From positions 1-64,000 of the forward strand of contig CAYRES010000007.1 in NCBI GenBank assembly GCA_964423425.1: a DNA stretch of 64,000 bases. The letters run 5' to 3'. The notes beneath the pieces are model-generated. The model worked only from the letters and a program-made list of their open reading frames with translations, was not told the origin of the DNA and made no database searches. The DNA is from CAYRES01 sp964423425. GTDB lineage: Bacteria > Actinomycetota > Thermoleophilia > RBG-16-64-13. Position numbers and translations under genes: made by a program. Below are positions 33,764 through 42,481 of this stretch, piece by piece (the stretch's first letter is position 1; the number at the start of each line of letters is the position of its first letter).

Positions 33764-34580
33764 TCGTACGCCTTCACGCGCCTCGGCCGAAACCCACTCC
33801 CGCCCACCGTGAGGCCCCGGCCACGCGTCCCCTTCACCCCTCGATTCCTTCTCCGGCAGGCGACACCCACAGCGTCCGCCACCCTGTGGATAATCTGGAT
33901 AACCCTTCCGCCGCCATACTCTCGCCCACCCCACTCCCACGCCTCACGCGGGGCAACGAATCCTCCCGGTGCAGGCCGGGACACCCCGCGGGATCCCGGT
34001 GCCGCGGGGCCATCGGTGCCCGTCTCGGAAGTGCCCGGCGCCCGTCTTCCGTGCGCCGCGGTCTCGGTTTCACCCCCATCCCTCCACCCACCCCGCGCGC
34101 TTCGGGGGAACGCTCATCATTCCCGCTATTTCCGACAATCGTCTCCCCATGACAACGGGTGCGCGGCTCCATCGTCCGAGAAGAAGCTCCCCGGTGGTTG
34201 CTGCCCGTCCCTTTCAGCGCCCCGGCGGAAGCCTCATTTCATCACTCGCCCTTGACTGTAGAAACTCACTTTTCCCCAGTATCCCCACGGGAAGCCCAAA
34301 CTCCACCGCCTGCGCCTCCTCTCCTCTCACGTTCTCCACACCTGTGGAATGTCGTGTGGAAAACACACGATGTCCCTGCATGGAAACCTTCAGCCGTCCT
34401 TCATGGCGGACCGCTCCCCTCTGTCCCAGAGCCGCGGCACCCGGAATTTGCATCGACATCCGTGCGGCCCCGCTGTGGAAAACGATGTGCCTTGCCGCTA
34501 GAATGGGGGCCCGTTTCAGCACGCCCCTCAATGAGGGATTCCGGAGCTGCTTCGACTGCAACACATGAGGGGGCCGCGGG
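33764..34580. other. Long origin-proximal non-coding region with DnaA-box-like sequences
   Basis: Together with 33601-33763 this makes 980 bp without a credible gene between divergent rpmH and the ATPase/dnaA unit. Tandem boxes TGTGGATAA (33885-33893, consensus) and TCTGGATAA (33894-33902) are followed by degenerate boxes at 34332-34340 (TTCTCCACA), 34343-34351, 34355-34363 (TGTGGAAAA) and 34474-34482 (TGTGGAAAA). This is a plausible part of a bipartite oriC. No strongly AT-rich unwinding element stands out here; the AT-rich patch is in the dnaA-dnaN gap. Confidence 0.6.
34476..34504 (+). promoter_or_regulatory. Possible promoter of the ATPase-dnaA unit overlapping a DnaA box
   Basis: TAGAAT at 34499-34504 with a weak -35 TGGAAA at 34476-34481 (17-bp spacer). 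The -35 lies within the DnaA-box-like TGTGGAAAA at 34474-34482, which would allow DnaA autoregulation. Confidence 0.35.
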
Positions 34581-35363
34581 ATGTTCACCGATGAGATCCT
34601 TTCGCAACTGTCCGCCCTCGCCGACAGCGGCGAAGATGGGACGCCCGGCCTCGGCGATGAGTCCGCCCCCCGCATCGCGGTGTACGACGACCCCCGCACC
34701 CCACCCCGTACGCTCTCCATACCCGAGAGTCGGCTCCCCGACCTGATCGATGTCCTGGCCGGCCGCACGTACGATCTCGCCCGGCAGCAGGGCAGCCGCA
34801 TCCCCTACACAGTGTTGCGGGAACTCATGGAAAACCTCATCCACGCGGCCTTTACCGACGTCGTCATCACCATCCTCGACGGCGGCAACACCATTCGCAT
34901 CTCCGACAGGGGCCCCGGAATCCCGGATAAGCAACGAGCCCTCGATCCCGGCTTCACCACCGCCGGCCCCGAGGTGAAGAGATACATAAAGGGCGTGGGC
35001 AGCGGTCTCCCCATCGCCCGCGAATCGCTGGCCCATCTCCACGGCATTCTCGACATCGAAGACAATCTGGGCGCCGGTACAGTAGTGACAGTGCGGATGC
35101 CGCACGACCACGATGACCCGCCCTCACCTCCGGCTACTCACTCCCGCGCCAAGCTGACCGACCGGCAACTCAAGGTGGTCCTTCTTCTCGTGGAATTGGG
35201 CCCGGTGGGTCCCACACGCATCGCTCAGGAGATGGGCGTCTCACCCTCGACCGCCTACCGGGACCTCGTGTATCTTGACGGTCTCGGCCTCGTGTCCTCC
35301 GACTCCGATGGCCGCAGGTCGGTGACGGGTGACGGGCTCCAGTATCTGGAAGCGGTACTATAG
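34581..35363 (+). CDS. HATPase-domain / winged-helix protein upstream of dnaA
   Basis: 260 residues. A GHKL ATPase domain: N-box VLRELMENLIHAAF near residue 78, G1 box ISDRGPGIPD near 106, and KGVGSGLPIARE near 135, but no H-box or dimerisation helix, so it is not a normal histidine kinase. The C-terminal ~65 residues form a winged-helix/HTH (VGPTRIAQEMGVSPSTAYRDLVYLDGLGLV). GAGGGGG lies 7 nt before the ATG. It lies 65 bp ahead of dnaA on the same strand. An ATP-dependent or anti-sigma-like DNA-binding regulator is possible; function unknown. Confidence 0.8.
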   Translation: MFTDEILSQLSALADSGEDGTPGLGDESAPRIAVYDDPRTPPRTLSIPESRLPDLIDVLAGRTYDLARQQGSRIPYTVLRELMENLIHAAFTDVVITILDGGNTIRISDRGPGIPDKQRALDPGFTTAGPEVKRYIKGVGSGLPIARESLAHLHGILDIEDNLGAGTVVTVRMPHDHDDPPSPPATHSRAKLTDRQLKVVLLLVELGPVGPTRIAQEMGVSPSTAYRDLVYLDGLGLVSSDSDGRRSVTGDGLQYLEAVL

Positions 35364-35428
35364 GAACCGACCCAGGGTTACACTCCCTGCCGACCGGGGA
35401 TCATCACAGCCGAGCTAGTGGAGAGTCC

Positions 35429-36895
35429 ATGAACGACACACATGCGGAGTTCATCTGGCAGGAGGCACTCTCGCTGCTGGCCCAACGTGTGAACGACGGC
35501 ACGTTCCGCATCTGGTTCTCACCCACCGTCGGCCTCGAGTTCTCAGAGGACCGTTTCGTGGTAGGTGTAACTTCGGACTTCGCGAAGGATTGGATCGACA
35601 CCCGCTTCCGCGCCTTGATCGATGACTGTCTCTCGGAGGTTCTCGGCGATGCCGTTCACAGCCGCATCGTGGTCTCACCCGAGCTCGCCCAGAGGCTGAA
35701 CCGCGAGAACCCGCTGTCTTCGACTTCACCGCCCGCAGACGAAGCGACGGCCACCACGGCATCCGCCGGTGACCCCTCTCCGCCGACTTCGGGAGGCTCC
35801 ACCTCCCACTCGCCGAGCAGATCCGCGGCGGGGGGCGGCCCGGGGGCCGCCCCCCGCGCCTCCCACCCACTCGGCCTGAACGAGAAGTACACGTTCGAGA
35901 GCTTTGTGACCGGACCTTCCAACCGCTTCGCCCACGCCGCCGCGTTGGCCGCCGCCGAAACGCCGGGCGCGGCCTACAACCCCCTCTTCATCTATGGAGG
36001 CGTCGGCCTCGGCAAAACTCACCTTCTCCAAGCCGTCGGCCACTACGTGCTCCGCCACACGCCACATCTCCGGGTGCGATTCGTCACCATCGAGATGTTC
36101 ACGAACGACTTCATCAACTCTCTCCGCGACGACTCCATCGAGGGTTTCAAGCGCCGCTACCGCACGAATGACGTCCTGCTCATCGACGATATCCAGTTCT
36201 TGGAGCGCAAGGAACAGACACAAGAAGAGTTCTTCCACACCTTCAATTCCCTGTACGAGGCCGGCAAGCAGATTGTCATCACCTGTGACCGACCTCCTAA
36301 GGCCCTCCACACCCTTGAGGACAGGCTCGTGTCGCGTTTCGAGTGGGGACTCATCACCGACATCCAGCCACCCGACCTCGAGACCCGGATCGCCATCCTG
36401 CGCAAGAAGGTGAGATACGACTCGATTCCGCTCCGCGACGACGACGTGCTCACTCACATCGCCTCCCGCGTACTTACCAACATCCGTGAGCTGGAGGGTT
36501 GTCTCAACCGAGTCGCCGCCTACTCCGCCGTCGCCGGACGCCCTATCGACATAGCACTCGCCCGAGAGGTTCTCAAAGACATCCCCGAGACGGCCGCGGT
36601 CAAGATCACCGTCGACAGCATCATCTCAACAGTCTCCTCCGCCACCGGTGTATCTGTCGCTGAGATGAAAGGCGACAGGCGCTCACGCGCCATCGTCCAA
36701 GCGCGTCACCTCGCCATGTATCTGGCGCGCGATCTCACCGACGTGAGCCTTCCTCACATCGGTGAACGCTTCGGAGGGCGCGACCACACGACCGTCCTCC
36801 ATGCCGTGGACAAGGTCACCCGTCTCATGCGCGAAGACCGCGACCTCTACAACCTGGTTCAGCAGCTCACCGCGCGCATCAAGAGCTCGCCGTGA
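35429..36895 (+). CDS. dnaA: Chromosomal replication initiator DnaA
   Basis: 488 residues. Domain I (N-terminal ~85 residues), a long Ser/Thr/Pro/Gly linker (about 95-150), the AAA+ domain with Walker A GGVGLGKTHLL and Walker B LLIDDIQF, and domain IV with the DnaA signature ARHLAMYLARDLTDVSLPHIGERFGGRDHTTV (split: ARHLAMYLARD and RFGGRDHTTV). The ATG has GGAGAG 5 nt upstream. Confidence 0.98.
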   Translation: MNDTHAEFIWQEALSLLAQRVNDGTFRIWFSPTVGLEFSEDRFVVGVTSDFAKDWIDTRFRALIDDCLSEVLGDAVHSRIVVSPELAQRLNRENPLSSTSPPADEATATTASAGDPSPPTSGGSTSHSPSRSAAGGGPGAAPRASHPLGLNEKYTFESFVTGPSNRFAHAAALAAAETPGAAYNPLFIYGGVGLGKTHLLQAVGHYVLRHTPHLRVRFVTIEMFTNDFINSLRDDSIEGFKRRYRTNDVLLIDDIQFLERKEQTQEEFFHTFNSLYEAGKQIVITCDRPPKALHTLEDRLVSRFEWGLITDIQPPDLETRIAILRKKVRYDSIPLRDDDVLTHIASRVLTNIRELEGCLNRVAAYSAVAGRPIDIALAREVLKDIPETAAVKITVDSIISTVSSATGVSVAEMKGDRRSRAIVQARHLAMYLARDLTDVSLPHIGERFGGRDHTTVLHAVDKVTRLMREDRDLYNLVQQLTARIKSSP

Positions 36896-37209
36896 GGAAC
36901 CCACCCCAGTCCACCGCCCCGCAGGCTCGGGTCTCTCAGGCTTTCAACAGCCCCCTGTGCACAAAGAAGCCAACACCGTGCTCGTTCGTGACCTATGGCA
37001 CCGCAGCCACAAGTTGCACTTCGGCCATACACCCTTCGTCCACACACCTGTCCCTTGGGCAGCCCGCTGGTCTCTGCCCCGTACGCAGCTTATCCACTAC
37101 ATCCACAGACACCGTTACAATGACGATATTGAGATAAAGAACAATAGTAGTAGGGCTCATCTGTGCAGAGTTCGGTCCGCCACTTGAGAGTCGCCGGGAG
37201 GAAAGAAGA
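36896..37209 (+). other. dnaA-dnaN intergenic region, candidate oriC/DUE
   Basis: 314 bp. TTATCCACT (37090-37098) differs from the DnaA-box consensus at one base, and TGTGCACAA lies near 36956. From 37115 to 37150 the sequence is AT-rich (TACAAT, GATATTGAGATAAAG, ACAATAGTAG), a possible duplex-unwinding element. TACAAT at 37116 could be the -10 of a dnaN promoter overlapped by the DnaA box. Confidence 0.55.
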
Positions 37210-38316
37210 ATGAAGATCACAACCGCGAAGTCCGATTTGATGGAGGCTTTTGGAGCAGTCAATCGAGCGGTCTCTTCCCGCAGTTCCATCCAGGTGCTCT
37301 CGGGGGTCTTGTTGGAAGCGAAGGAGGACGGGATCCTGCTGTCGGGAACCGACATGGAGATCTCGATACGCACTCCCGTGCGAGGTAGCGTGGTGGAACC
37401 GGGGTCTCTTGTGCTCCCTGCACGGATTGTTGCCGACATCGCGAAGAACTTGGCGCCTAGAGAGGTGGTGATTGATCAGCGCCCGGGCGAGAACCAGGTA
37501 GACCTGCGGGCCGGGGAGTCGGAATTCGTGTTGAGAGTGCTTCCTGCGAGTGACTTCCCACAGCTCCCCGTTTTCCCCGCCGAAGAGGGCTTCACCGTCG
37601 ATAGGAAGGCCTTCTTGGAGACGATCGATCGCGTATCGCCTGCCGCATCGAGAGACGAGACCCGGCCTGTGCTCACGGGTGTGTTGATCAACGTCGCCAA
37701 GAACGCGGTGAAGATGGTGGCCACCGACAGCTATCGCTTGAGCGTCAAGGAGACGGTAGCGCAGTCGTCCGTGAAGGAGAAGACGCAGGCCATCGTCCCG
37801 GCGAGGGCTCTTGTCGAACTGAGTCGGCTCGGCGCCGGTACCGGCGCCGACGAGATCACCGTCATACCCACCGAGAACCAGATCCTGTTCCAAGTGGGCG
37901 AGATATGGTTGATGTCCCGGCTCATTGATGGGCAGTTCCCAAATTACCGCCAGCTCGTCCCGGAGACGTTCGAGCATGAGATCCGACTTGACAGAGAAGA
38001 GTTTCTCGACGTCATCAAACGGGTGGGGCTTCTCGCCCAGAAGAGTGCGCCTATACGGTTGCACTTCAGCGCGCACACGCTCACCGTCTCAGCGCAGTCC
38101 CAGGAGTTGGGCCGGGCTCAGGAGAGCCTTCCTGTGCAGTATGACGGGGATGACTTGGAGATCGGGTTCAACCCCGAGTTCTTGGAGGCCGGTGTGGCAG
38201 CCATACGCGAGGGCGATGTCTATCTCAAGCTCATCAGTCCCCTCCGTCCGGGTCTGATAAAGGGAGAGGCCGATGACTTCCTGTATCTCATTATGCCCAT
38301 CAGGCTGAGCGAGTAG
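37210..38316 (+). CDS. dnaN: DNA polymerase III beta subunit (sliding clamp)
   Basis: 368 residues, usual length. MKITTAKSDLMEAFGAVNRAVSSR begins the first clamp domain; ATDSYRLSVKE and the C-terminal YLIMPIRLSE are typical, the latter forming the clamp's partner-binding pocket. GGGAGG precedes the ATG. Confidence 0.97.
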   Translation: MKITTAKSDLMEAFGAVNRAVSSRSSIQVLSGVLLEAKEDGILLSGTDMEISIRTPVRGSVVEPGSLVLPARIVADIAKNLAPREVVIDQRPGENQVDLRAGESEFVLRVLPASDFPQLPVFPAEEGFTVDRKAFLETIDRVSPAASRDETRPVLTGVLINVAKNAVKMVATDSYRLSVKETVAQSSVKEKTQAIVPARALVELSRLGAGTGADEITVIPTENQILFQVGEIWLMSRLIDGQFPNYRQLVPETFEHEIRLDREEFLDVIKRVGLLAQKSAPIRLHFSAHTLTVSAQSQELGRAQESLPVQYDGDDLEIGFNPEFLEAGVAAIREGDVYLKLISPLRPGLIKGEADDFLYLIMPIRLSE

Positions 38317-38547
38317 ATGGTGGGCGCGGTTCCAGAAGAGCTGTGGGTATCCCCTGGGACAACGGTGGGCCAAGCGTTGAAGATCGCCGGCGTGGCCTCC
38401 ACGGGGGGGCAGGCCAAGGCCCTCATCCTGGGAGAGTTGGTTGACGTCAACGGCAGTCCCGAACTGCAGCGTGGACGGAAGCTCGCGGACGGAGACCGCA
38501 TCGAATGCCAGGGCCACGTTCTCCTCGTGCGGCTGCACAGTTCTTAG
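38317..38547 (+). CDS. S4-domain RNA-binding protein (YaaA/RlbA-like)
   Basis: 76 residues. An S4 fold: VGQALKIAGVASTGGQAKALILGELVDVNG, then GRKLADGDRIE. It begins on the base after the dnaN stop, and the same gene sits between dnaN and recF in many Gram-positives (yaaA of Bacillus). A role in ribosome assembly has been suggested for the family. Confidence 0.88.
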   Translation: MVGAVPEELWVSPGTTVGQALKIAGVASTGGQAKALILGELVDVNGSPELQRGRKLADGDRIECQGHVLLVRLHSS

Positions 38548-38581
38548 CGCTGCCGCTCCTACCGGCCACCGCAGGTGTGAG

Positions 38582-39730
38582 ATGACGCACATCTCTCGTG
38601 TGGAGGTCGCGAATGTCCGCTGCCACCGGCACCTCGGGGTAGAGTTCAGCCCGGGAGTCAATGTGCTGGTGGGAGGGAACGGCGTGGGCAAGACGAGCAT
38701 CCTCGAGTCGGTCGCGCTCGTGATGACGGGCAGGTCTCCGAGGGCGTCATCGCTGAAGGGCATGATCCGGCAGGGAGAGGGTTCCATGCGTATCGACGTC
38801 TGGCTCTCACTTACCGAGAAAGTGTGCGCGGGCGAATACCCGGCGGAGGAGCGGTTGGGCGGCGGATCGGGGAGGCCTTTGTCGGAGACCTGGGTGGCGG
38901 CGGGCTACGGTGTGGGCGGGGAACGGCGTTTCTTCTTCAACGGCGGGCAGGTGGAGGATGGTCGCCGCCTGCAGGAGACTGCGCACGTGCGTGCGTTCCT
39001 TCCCGATGATCTGCGGCTGGTCAAGGGTGGGCCGGCGCCCAGGCGTGAACTGCTCGACGCACTTGCTGAGGTTGAATCCCCCGAGCATCGCTTGCGGCTG
39101 GATCGATACCGGCGCGCCCTGGAACAGAGAAACGCCCTGCTGCGGCAAGGGAGGCTGGGCGACGAGCACTGTCCCTGGGAGGCGGTTCTCGCGGACGAGG
39201 GCCGCTCAATAATGGAGACACGGGTCGCTGTCCTCGCCGGCTTCGCCCCCTTCTTTGCGGAAGTCGTGTCGGAGCTCGGCCCTTCCTCATCTGGTCCGGT
39301 CAAGCTCCTGTACCGGACCAACGCCGAGGGTCTCTCGGAGCAGGAGTACAGACAACGGCTGGCCTCCCTGCGCGCCCACGACGCCCGCCGCACCTTTACC
39401 CACCTGGGCCCCCATCGAGACGATCTGCGTTTCGTGAGCGCAGCTCTCGACGTGCGGGAACACGGCTCCCAGGGGGAGCAGAGGGCGGTGGTCCTGTCCT
39501 TGCTTCTGGCCGAGGTCCGCTGGCTCGAGCAGCGGGAGGCGGAAGCCGGCCTCCCTGTCGTACTGCTCTTGGACGACGTGCTGAGTGAGCTCGACGACCA
39601 CCGCAGGCGTGTGCTGGGTGAGATGCTGAGGGGCGGCGTTCAGTCGTTCTTGACCACGACCGACACGCAGTGCCTCGATCAGATCCACCACGACAGCGTG
39701 CTCACAATTGAGGTGTCCGGCGGTGCCTGA
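38582..39730 (+). CDS. recF: DNA replication and repair protein RecF
   Basis: 382 residues from ATG 38582. Walker A is VGGNGVGKTSIL near residue 30, the ABC-like signature SQGEQRAVVLSLLLAE near 302, and Walker B LPVVLLLDDVLSELDDHRR near 328; HLGPHRDDL is the RecF-specific motif. An ATG further upstream at 38441 is inside the S4 gene and out of context. Confidence 0.95.
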   Translation: MTHISRVEVANVRCHRHLGVEFSPGVNVLVGGNGVGKTSILESVALVMTGRSPRASSLKGMIRQGEGSMRIDVWLSLTEKVCAGEYPAEERLGGGSGRPLSETWVAAGYGVGGERRFFFNGGQVEDGRRLQETAHVRAFLPDDLRLVKGGPAPRRELLDALAEVESPEHRLRLDRYRRALEQRNALLRQGRLGDEHCPWEAVLADEGRSIMETRVAVLAGFAPFFAEVVSELGPSSSGPVKLLYRTNAEGLSEQEYRQRLASLRAHDARRTFTHLGPHRDDLRFVSAALDVREHGSQGEQRAVVLSLLLAEVRWLEQREAEAGLPVVLLLDDVLSELDDHRRRVLGEMLRGGVQSFLTTTDTQCLDQIHHDSVLTIEVSGGA

Positions 39731-40169
39731 GGAAGTCGAAGCATGCACGCCGGAGGGGCGCTCGGAGAGGCGCCGGGAGGGGGATCGATGCAGGCTGCCT
39801 GAAGAGAGGTGGTCTTTCGGCGACCCCGCAGGCACGGGCGGGGTCGGAGCGCGCCGCGACCCGTCGGTGACCGACGACTTCACGCGTGTGGGAGAGGTGC
39901 TCGAGGCCTTACTGCCGCGCGTGGATTCGGGCGCGGCTGCGTTGCTTCGCGCATGGGCGGAGGCGGTGGGAGAAGAAGCCGCCGCGCACAGCCGGCCGGT
40001 CAAGGTGCGCGGCGGTGTCCTCGTGGTGGCCGTGGCCTCCCCGGCGTGGGGACAGAGGCTCGCCATGAGGGAGTCAGAGATATGCCGCCGTCTTGCTTCG
40101 CACGCCGGGGCTCCCGAAGTGGTGCGGTTGGCACTGAGGCCCATCGAGTGGGAGGGGCCGGACACCTAG
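39723..40169 (+). CDS. DUF721 protein, DciA-like helicase-loading factor
   Basis: 148 residues. The C-terminal ~100 residues (VGEVLEALLPRV, LLRAWAEAVGEEAAAHSRPVKVRGG, LVVAVASPAWGQRLAMRE) are the DUF721/DciA domain, which loads the replicative DnaB helicase in bacteria lacking DnaC/DnaI. The N-terminal ~45 residues are charged and variable. GTG start within the recF 3' end (8-bp overlap). Position between recF and gyrB is the usual one in Actinobacteria. Confidence 0.88.
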   Translation: MPEEVEACTPEGRSERRREGDRCRLPEERWSFGDPAGTGGVGARRDPSVTDDFTRVGEVLEALLPRVDSGAAALLRAWAEAVGEEAAAHSRPVKVRGGVLVVAVASPAWGQRLAMRESEICRRLASHAGAPEVVRLALRPIEWEGPDT

Positions 40170-40393
40170 CCACCGCGGGATAGTGACGTGCAGCATGATG
40201 GCGTGGCACACTGGCCGCCACTGAAGGACGGCGTCCGCTCGCAGCGAACGGAAGCACGTGTAGCTGCGGGTCGAGGTGTGGTATCATTTGTGCGGCAGGA
40301 AACCCGCTTTGCGCAGGGGAAACCCGTTCCTTCCTTCTCTGTGCGCCGTTCTGCGCGGCCGTGGTATCGATTTGAGACGGAGCCTATTCTTCT

Positions 40394-42433
40394 GTGACTG
40401 ACTTTACGTACGACGCTGCTGACATACAGGTACTCGAAGGGCTCGAACCCGTCCGGAAGCGTCCGGGCATGTACATCGGTTCCACCGGCAGCCGCGGTTT
40501 GCACCACCTCGTGTACGAAGTCGTCGACAACTCCGTCGACGAGGCTCTGGTCGGCGCGTGCAGCCGCATTGACGTGACTGTGTGCGCCGACTCGTCCGTG
40601 CGCGTCGAAGACGACGGGCGTGGCATCCCCGTCAAGGTGATGCCCCAGTTCGGGCGGCCCGCGGTCGAGATCGTCATGACCAAGTTGCATGCCGGGGGTA
40701 AGTTCGGCGGTGACGGGTACAAGGTGTCTGGCGGCCTGCACGGGGTGGGGGTCTCGGTGGTGAACGCCCTCTCGGAGTGGCTGGTCGTCGAGGTCTGCCG
40801 TGACGGCCATCGGTATCGGCAGAGCTACACGCGAGGGGTTCCGAACGGAGACCTGGAAGTGCTGGGTGTGTGTGACGACTTCACGGGTACGACCACGCAC
40901 TTCCGGCCCGATCCAGAGGTGTTCGACGACCTCAACTACAATTTCAACACGCTCGCGCAGCGGTTGCGCGAGGTAGCGTTCCTGAATTCGGGTCTGGCCA
41001 TCACCCTTGCCGACGAGCGCGATGCCCAAGAGGCGCCGCCCTCCGTAGAAGAGAGTGAGACCACGCGGCAGCCTGCGGGGCCGGAGGGTGGTGAAGCCCG
41101 GCCCGAGGCTCCCGGTCCGGATCTCTCCCGTCGCATCGCCTCCACCGTCGAAGCGGAGCGGCCTCGCCGCGTCTCCTACCGTTACGAGGGCGGCATCGTC
41201 GACTTCATTCGGCACATAAACGCGCCCAAAGACCCCATCCATGACCGCATCATCTACTTCACAGGCGCCCAGGATGACTATCAGATGGAGCTGGCCATGC
41301 AGTGGAACGCCGGCTACAACGACAATGTCTTCTCCTTCGCCAACAACATCAACACGCATGAAGGCGGCGCTCACCTGTCCGGAGCGCGAGCGGCCATCAC
41401 GCGCACGCTCAATGATTACGCCCGTGGCAAGGGGTATCTGAAGGAGAAGGACGAGAATCTCTCCGGCGAAGATGTGCGCGAAGGGCTTGCGGCCATCCTC
41501 AGCGTCAAACTGCGCGACCCTCAGTTCGAGGGCCAGACGAAGACGAAGCTGGGCAACTCCGAGATGAAGGGGTTCGTCGAGACGGTGGTCAACCAGAAGT
41601 TGGCCGAGTTCTTGGAGGAGAACCCCGCCGACGCCAAGCGCATCCTCACTAAAGCCGTCTCCGCGGCGCACGCCCGCCAGGCGGCCCGTAAGGCCCGCGA
41701 CATCACCCGGCGGAAGAGCGTGCTCGAGAACACCACTCTCCCCGGTAAGCTGGCCGACTGTTCTTTGCGCGACCCCTCTGCCTGCGAGGTGTATCTGGTC
41801 GAGGGTGATTCGGCCGGTGGTTCGGCCAAGCAGGCACGTGACCGGAGCTTCCAAGCGATCCTTCCCCTTCGTGGCAAGATCATCAACGTGGAGAAGGCCC
41901 GCATCAACAAGATTCTCTCCAATAACGAGGTGCAGGCCATCATCTCCGCCCTGGGGACGGGAGTCGGTGACGAATTCGACTTGACCCATGCGCGGTACCA
42001 CAAGATCATCATCATGACCGACGCGGACGTCGACGGTGCGCATATCCGCACCCTCATACTCACCTTCCTCTTCCGTAACATGAGCGAACTCATCGAGGCG
42101 GGTTACGTCTACATCGCGCAACCGCCTCTTTACCGAGTCACCCACCGCAAAAGGGACTACTACGCCTTCACCGAAGGTCAGATGGAGGAAGTGATCACCC
42201 GCGTGGGGCGAAACGGCTCCACCATTCAGCGCTTCAAGGGCTTGGGCGAGATGAACCCGGAGCAGCTGTGGGAGACCACCATGAATCCCAACCACCGCAC
42301 GCTCCTGCAGGTCACCGTGGACGACGCCGCCATGGCCGACGAAATATTCACCGTGCTCATGGGCGACAAGGTGGATCCGCGGCGTGAGTTCATCGAAGAG
42401 AACGCGAAGTACGTGCGCAACCTTGACATCTAG
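40394..42433 (+). CDS. gyrB: DNA gyrase subunit B
   Basis: 679 residues. GHKL ATPase motifs VYEVVDNSVDEAL and VEDDGRGIPV, the glycine loop GGLHGVGVSVVNALS, and the TOPRIM signature VEGDSAGGSAKQARDR, DADVDGAHIRTL and KGLGEMNPEQLWETT. About 45 residues (212-260) rich in Glu/Pro/Ala are inserted in the transducer-side region after VTLADERDA. GTG start at 40394. A TGnTATCAT extended -10-like sequence lies near 40280 without a clear -35. Confidence 0.97.
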   Translation: MTDFTYDAADIQVLEGLEPVRKRPGMYIGSTGSRGLHHLVYEVVDNSVDEALVGACSRIDVTVCADSSVRVEDDGRGIPVKVMPQFGRPAVEIVMTKLHAGGKFGGDGYKVSGGLHGVGVSVVNALSEWLVVEVCRDGHRYRQSYTRGVPNGDLEVLGVCDDFTGTTTHFRPDPEVFDDLNYNFNTLAQRLREVAFLNSGLAITLADERDAQEAPPSVEESETTRQPAGPEGGEARPEAPGPDLSRRIASTVEAERPRRVSYRYEGGIVDFIRHINAPKDPIHDRIIYFTGAQDDYQMELAMQWNAGYNDNVFSFANNINTHEGGAHLSGARAAITRTLNDYARGKGYLKEKDENLSGEDVREGLAAILSVKLRDPQFEGQTKTKLGNSEMKGFVETVVNQKLAEFLEENPADAKRILTKAVSAAHARQAARKARDITRRKSVLENTTLPGKLADCSLRDPSACEVYLVEGDSAGGSAKQARDRSFQAILPLRGKIINVEKARINKILSNNEVQAIISALGTGVGDEFDLTHARYHKIIIMTDADVDGAHIRTLILTFLFRNMSELIEAGYVYIAQPPLYRVTHRKRDYYAFTEGQMEEVITRVGRNGSTIQRFKGLGEMNPEQLWETTMNPNHRTLLQVTVDDAAMADEIFTVLMGDKVDPRREFIEENAKYVRNLDI

Positions 42434-42481
42434 GCGCTGCCCCTCAGGGGGCGCACATACGGGCGGAGGTCCGGACTGACC

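Noticed and set aside
33383..34255. 290-codon frame upstream of dnaA
   Set aside because: Runs antisense through rnpA and rpmH and over DnaA boxes; not protein-like.
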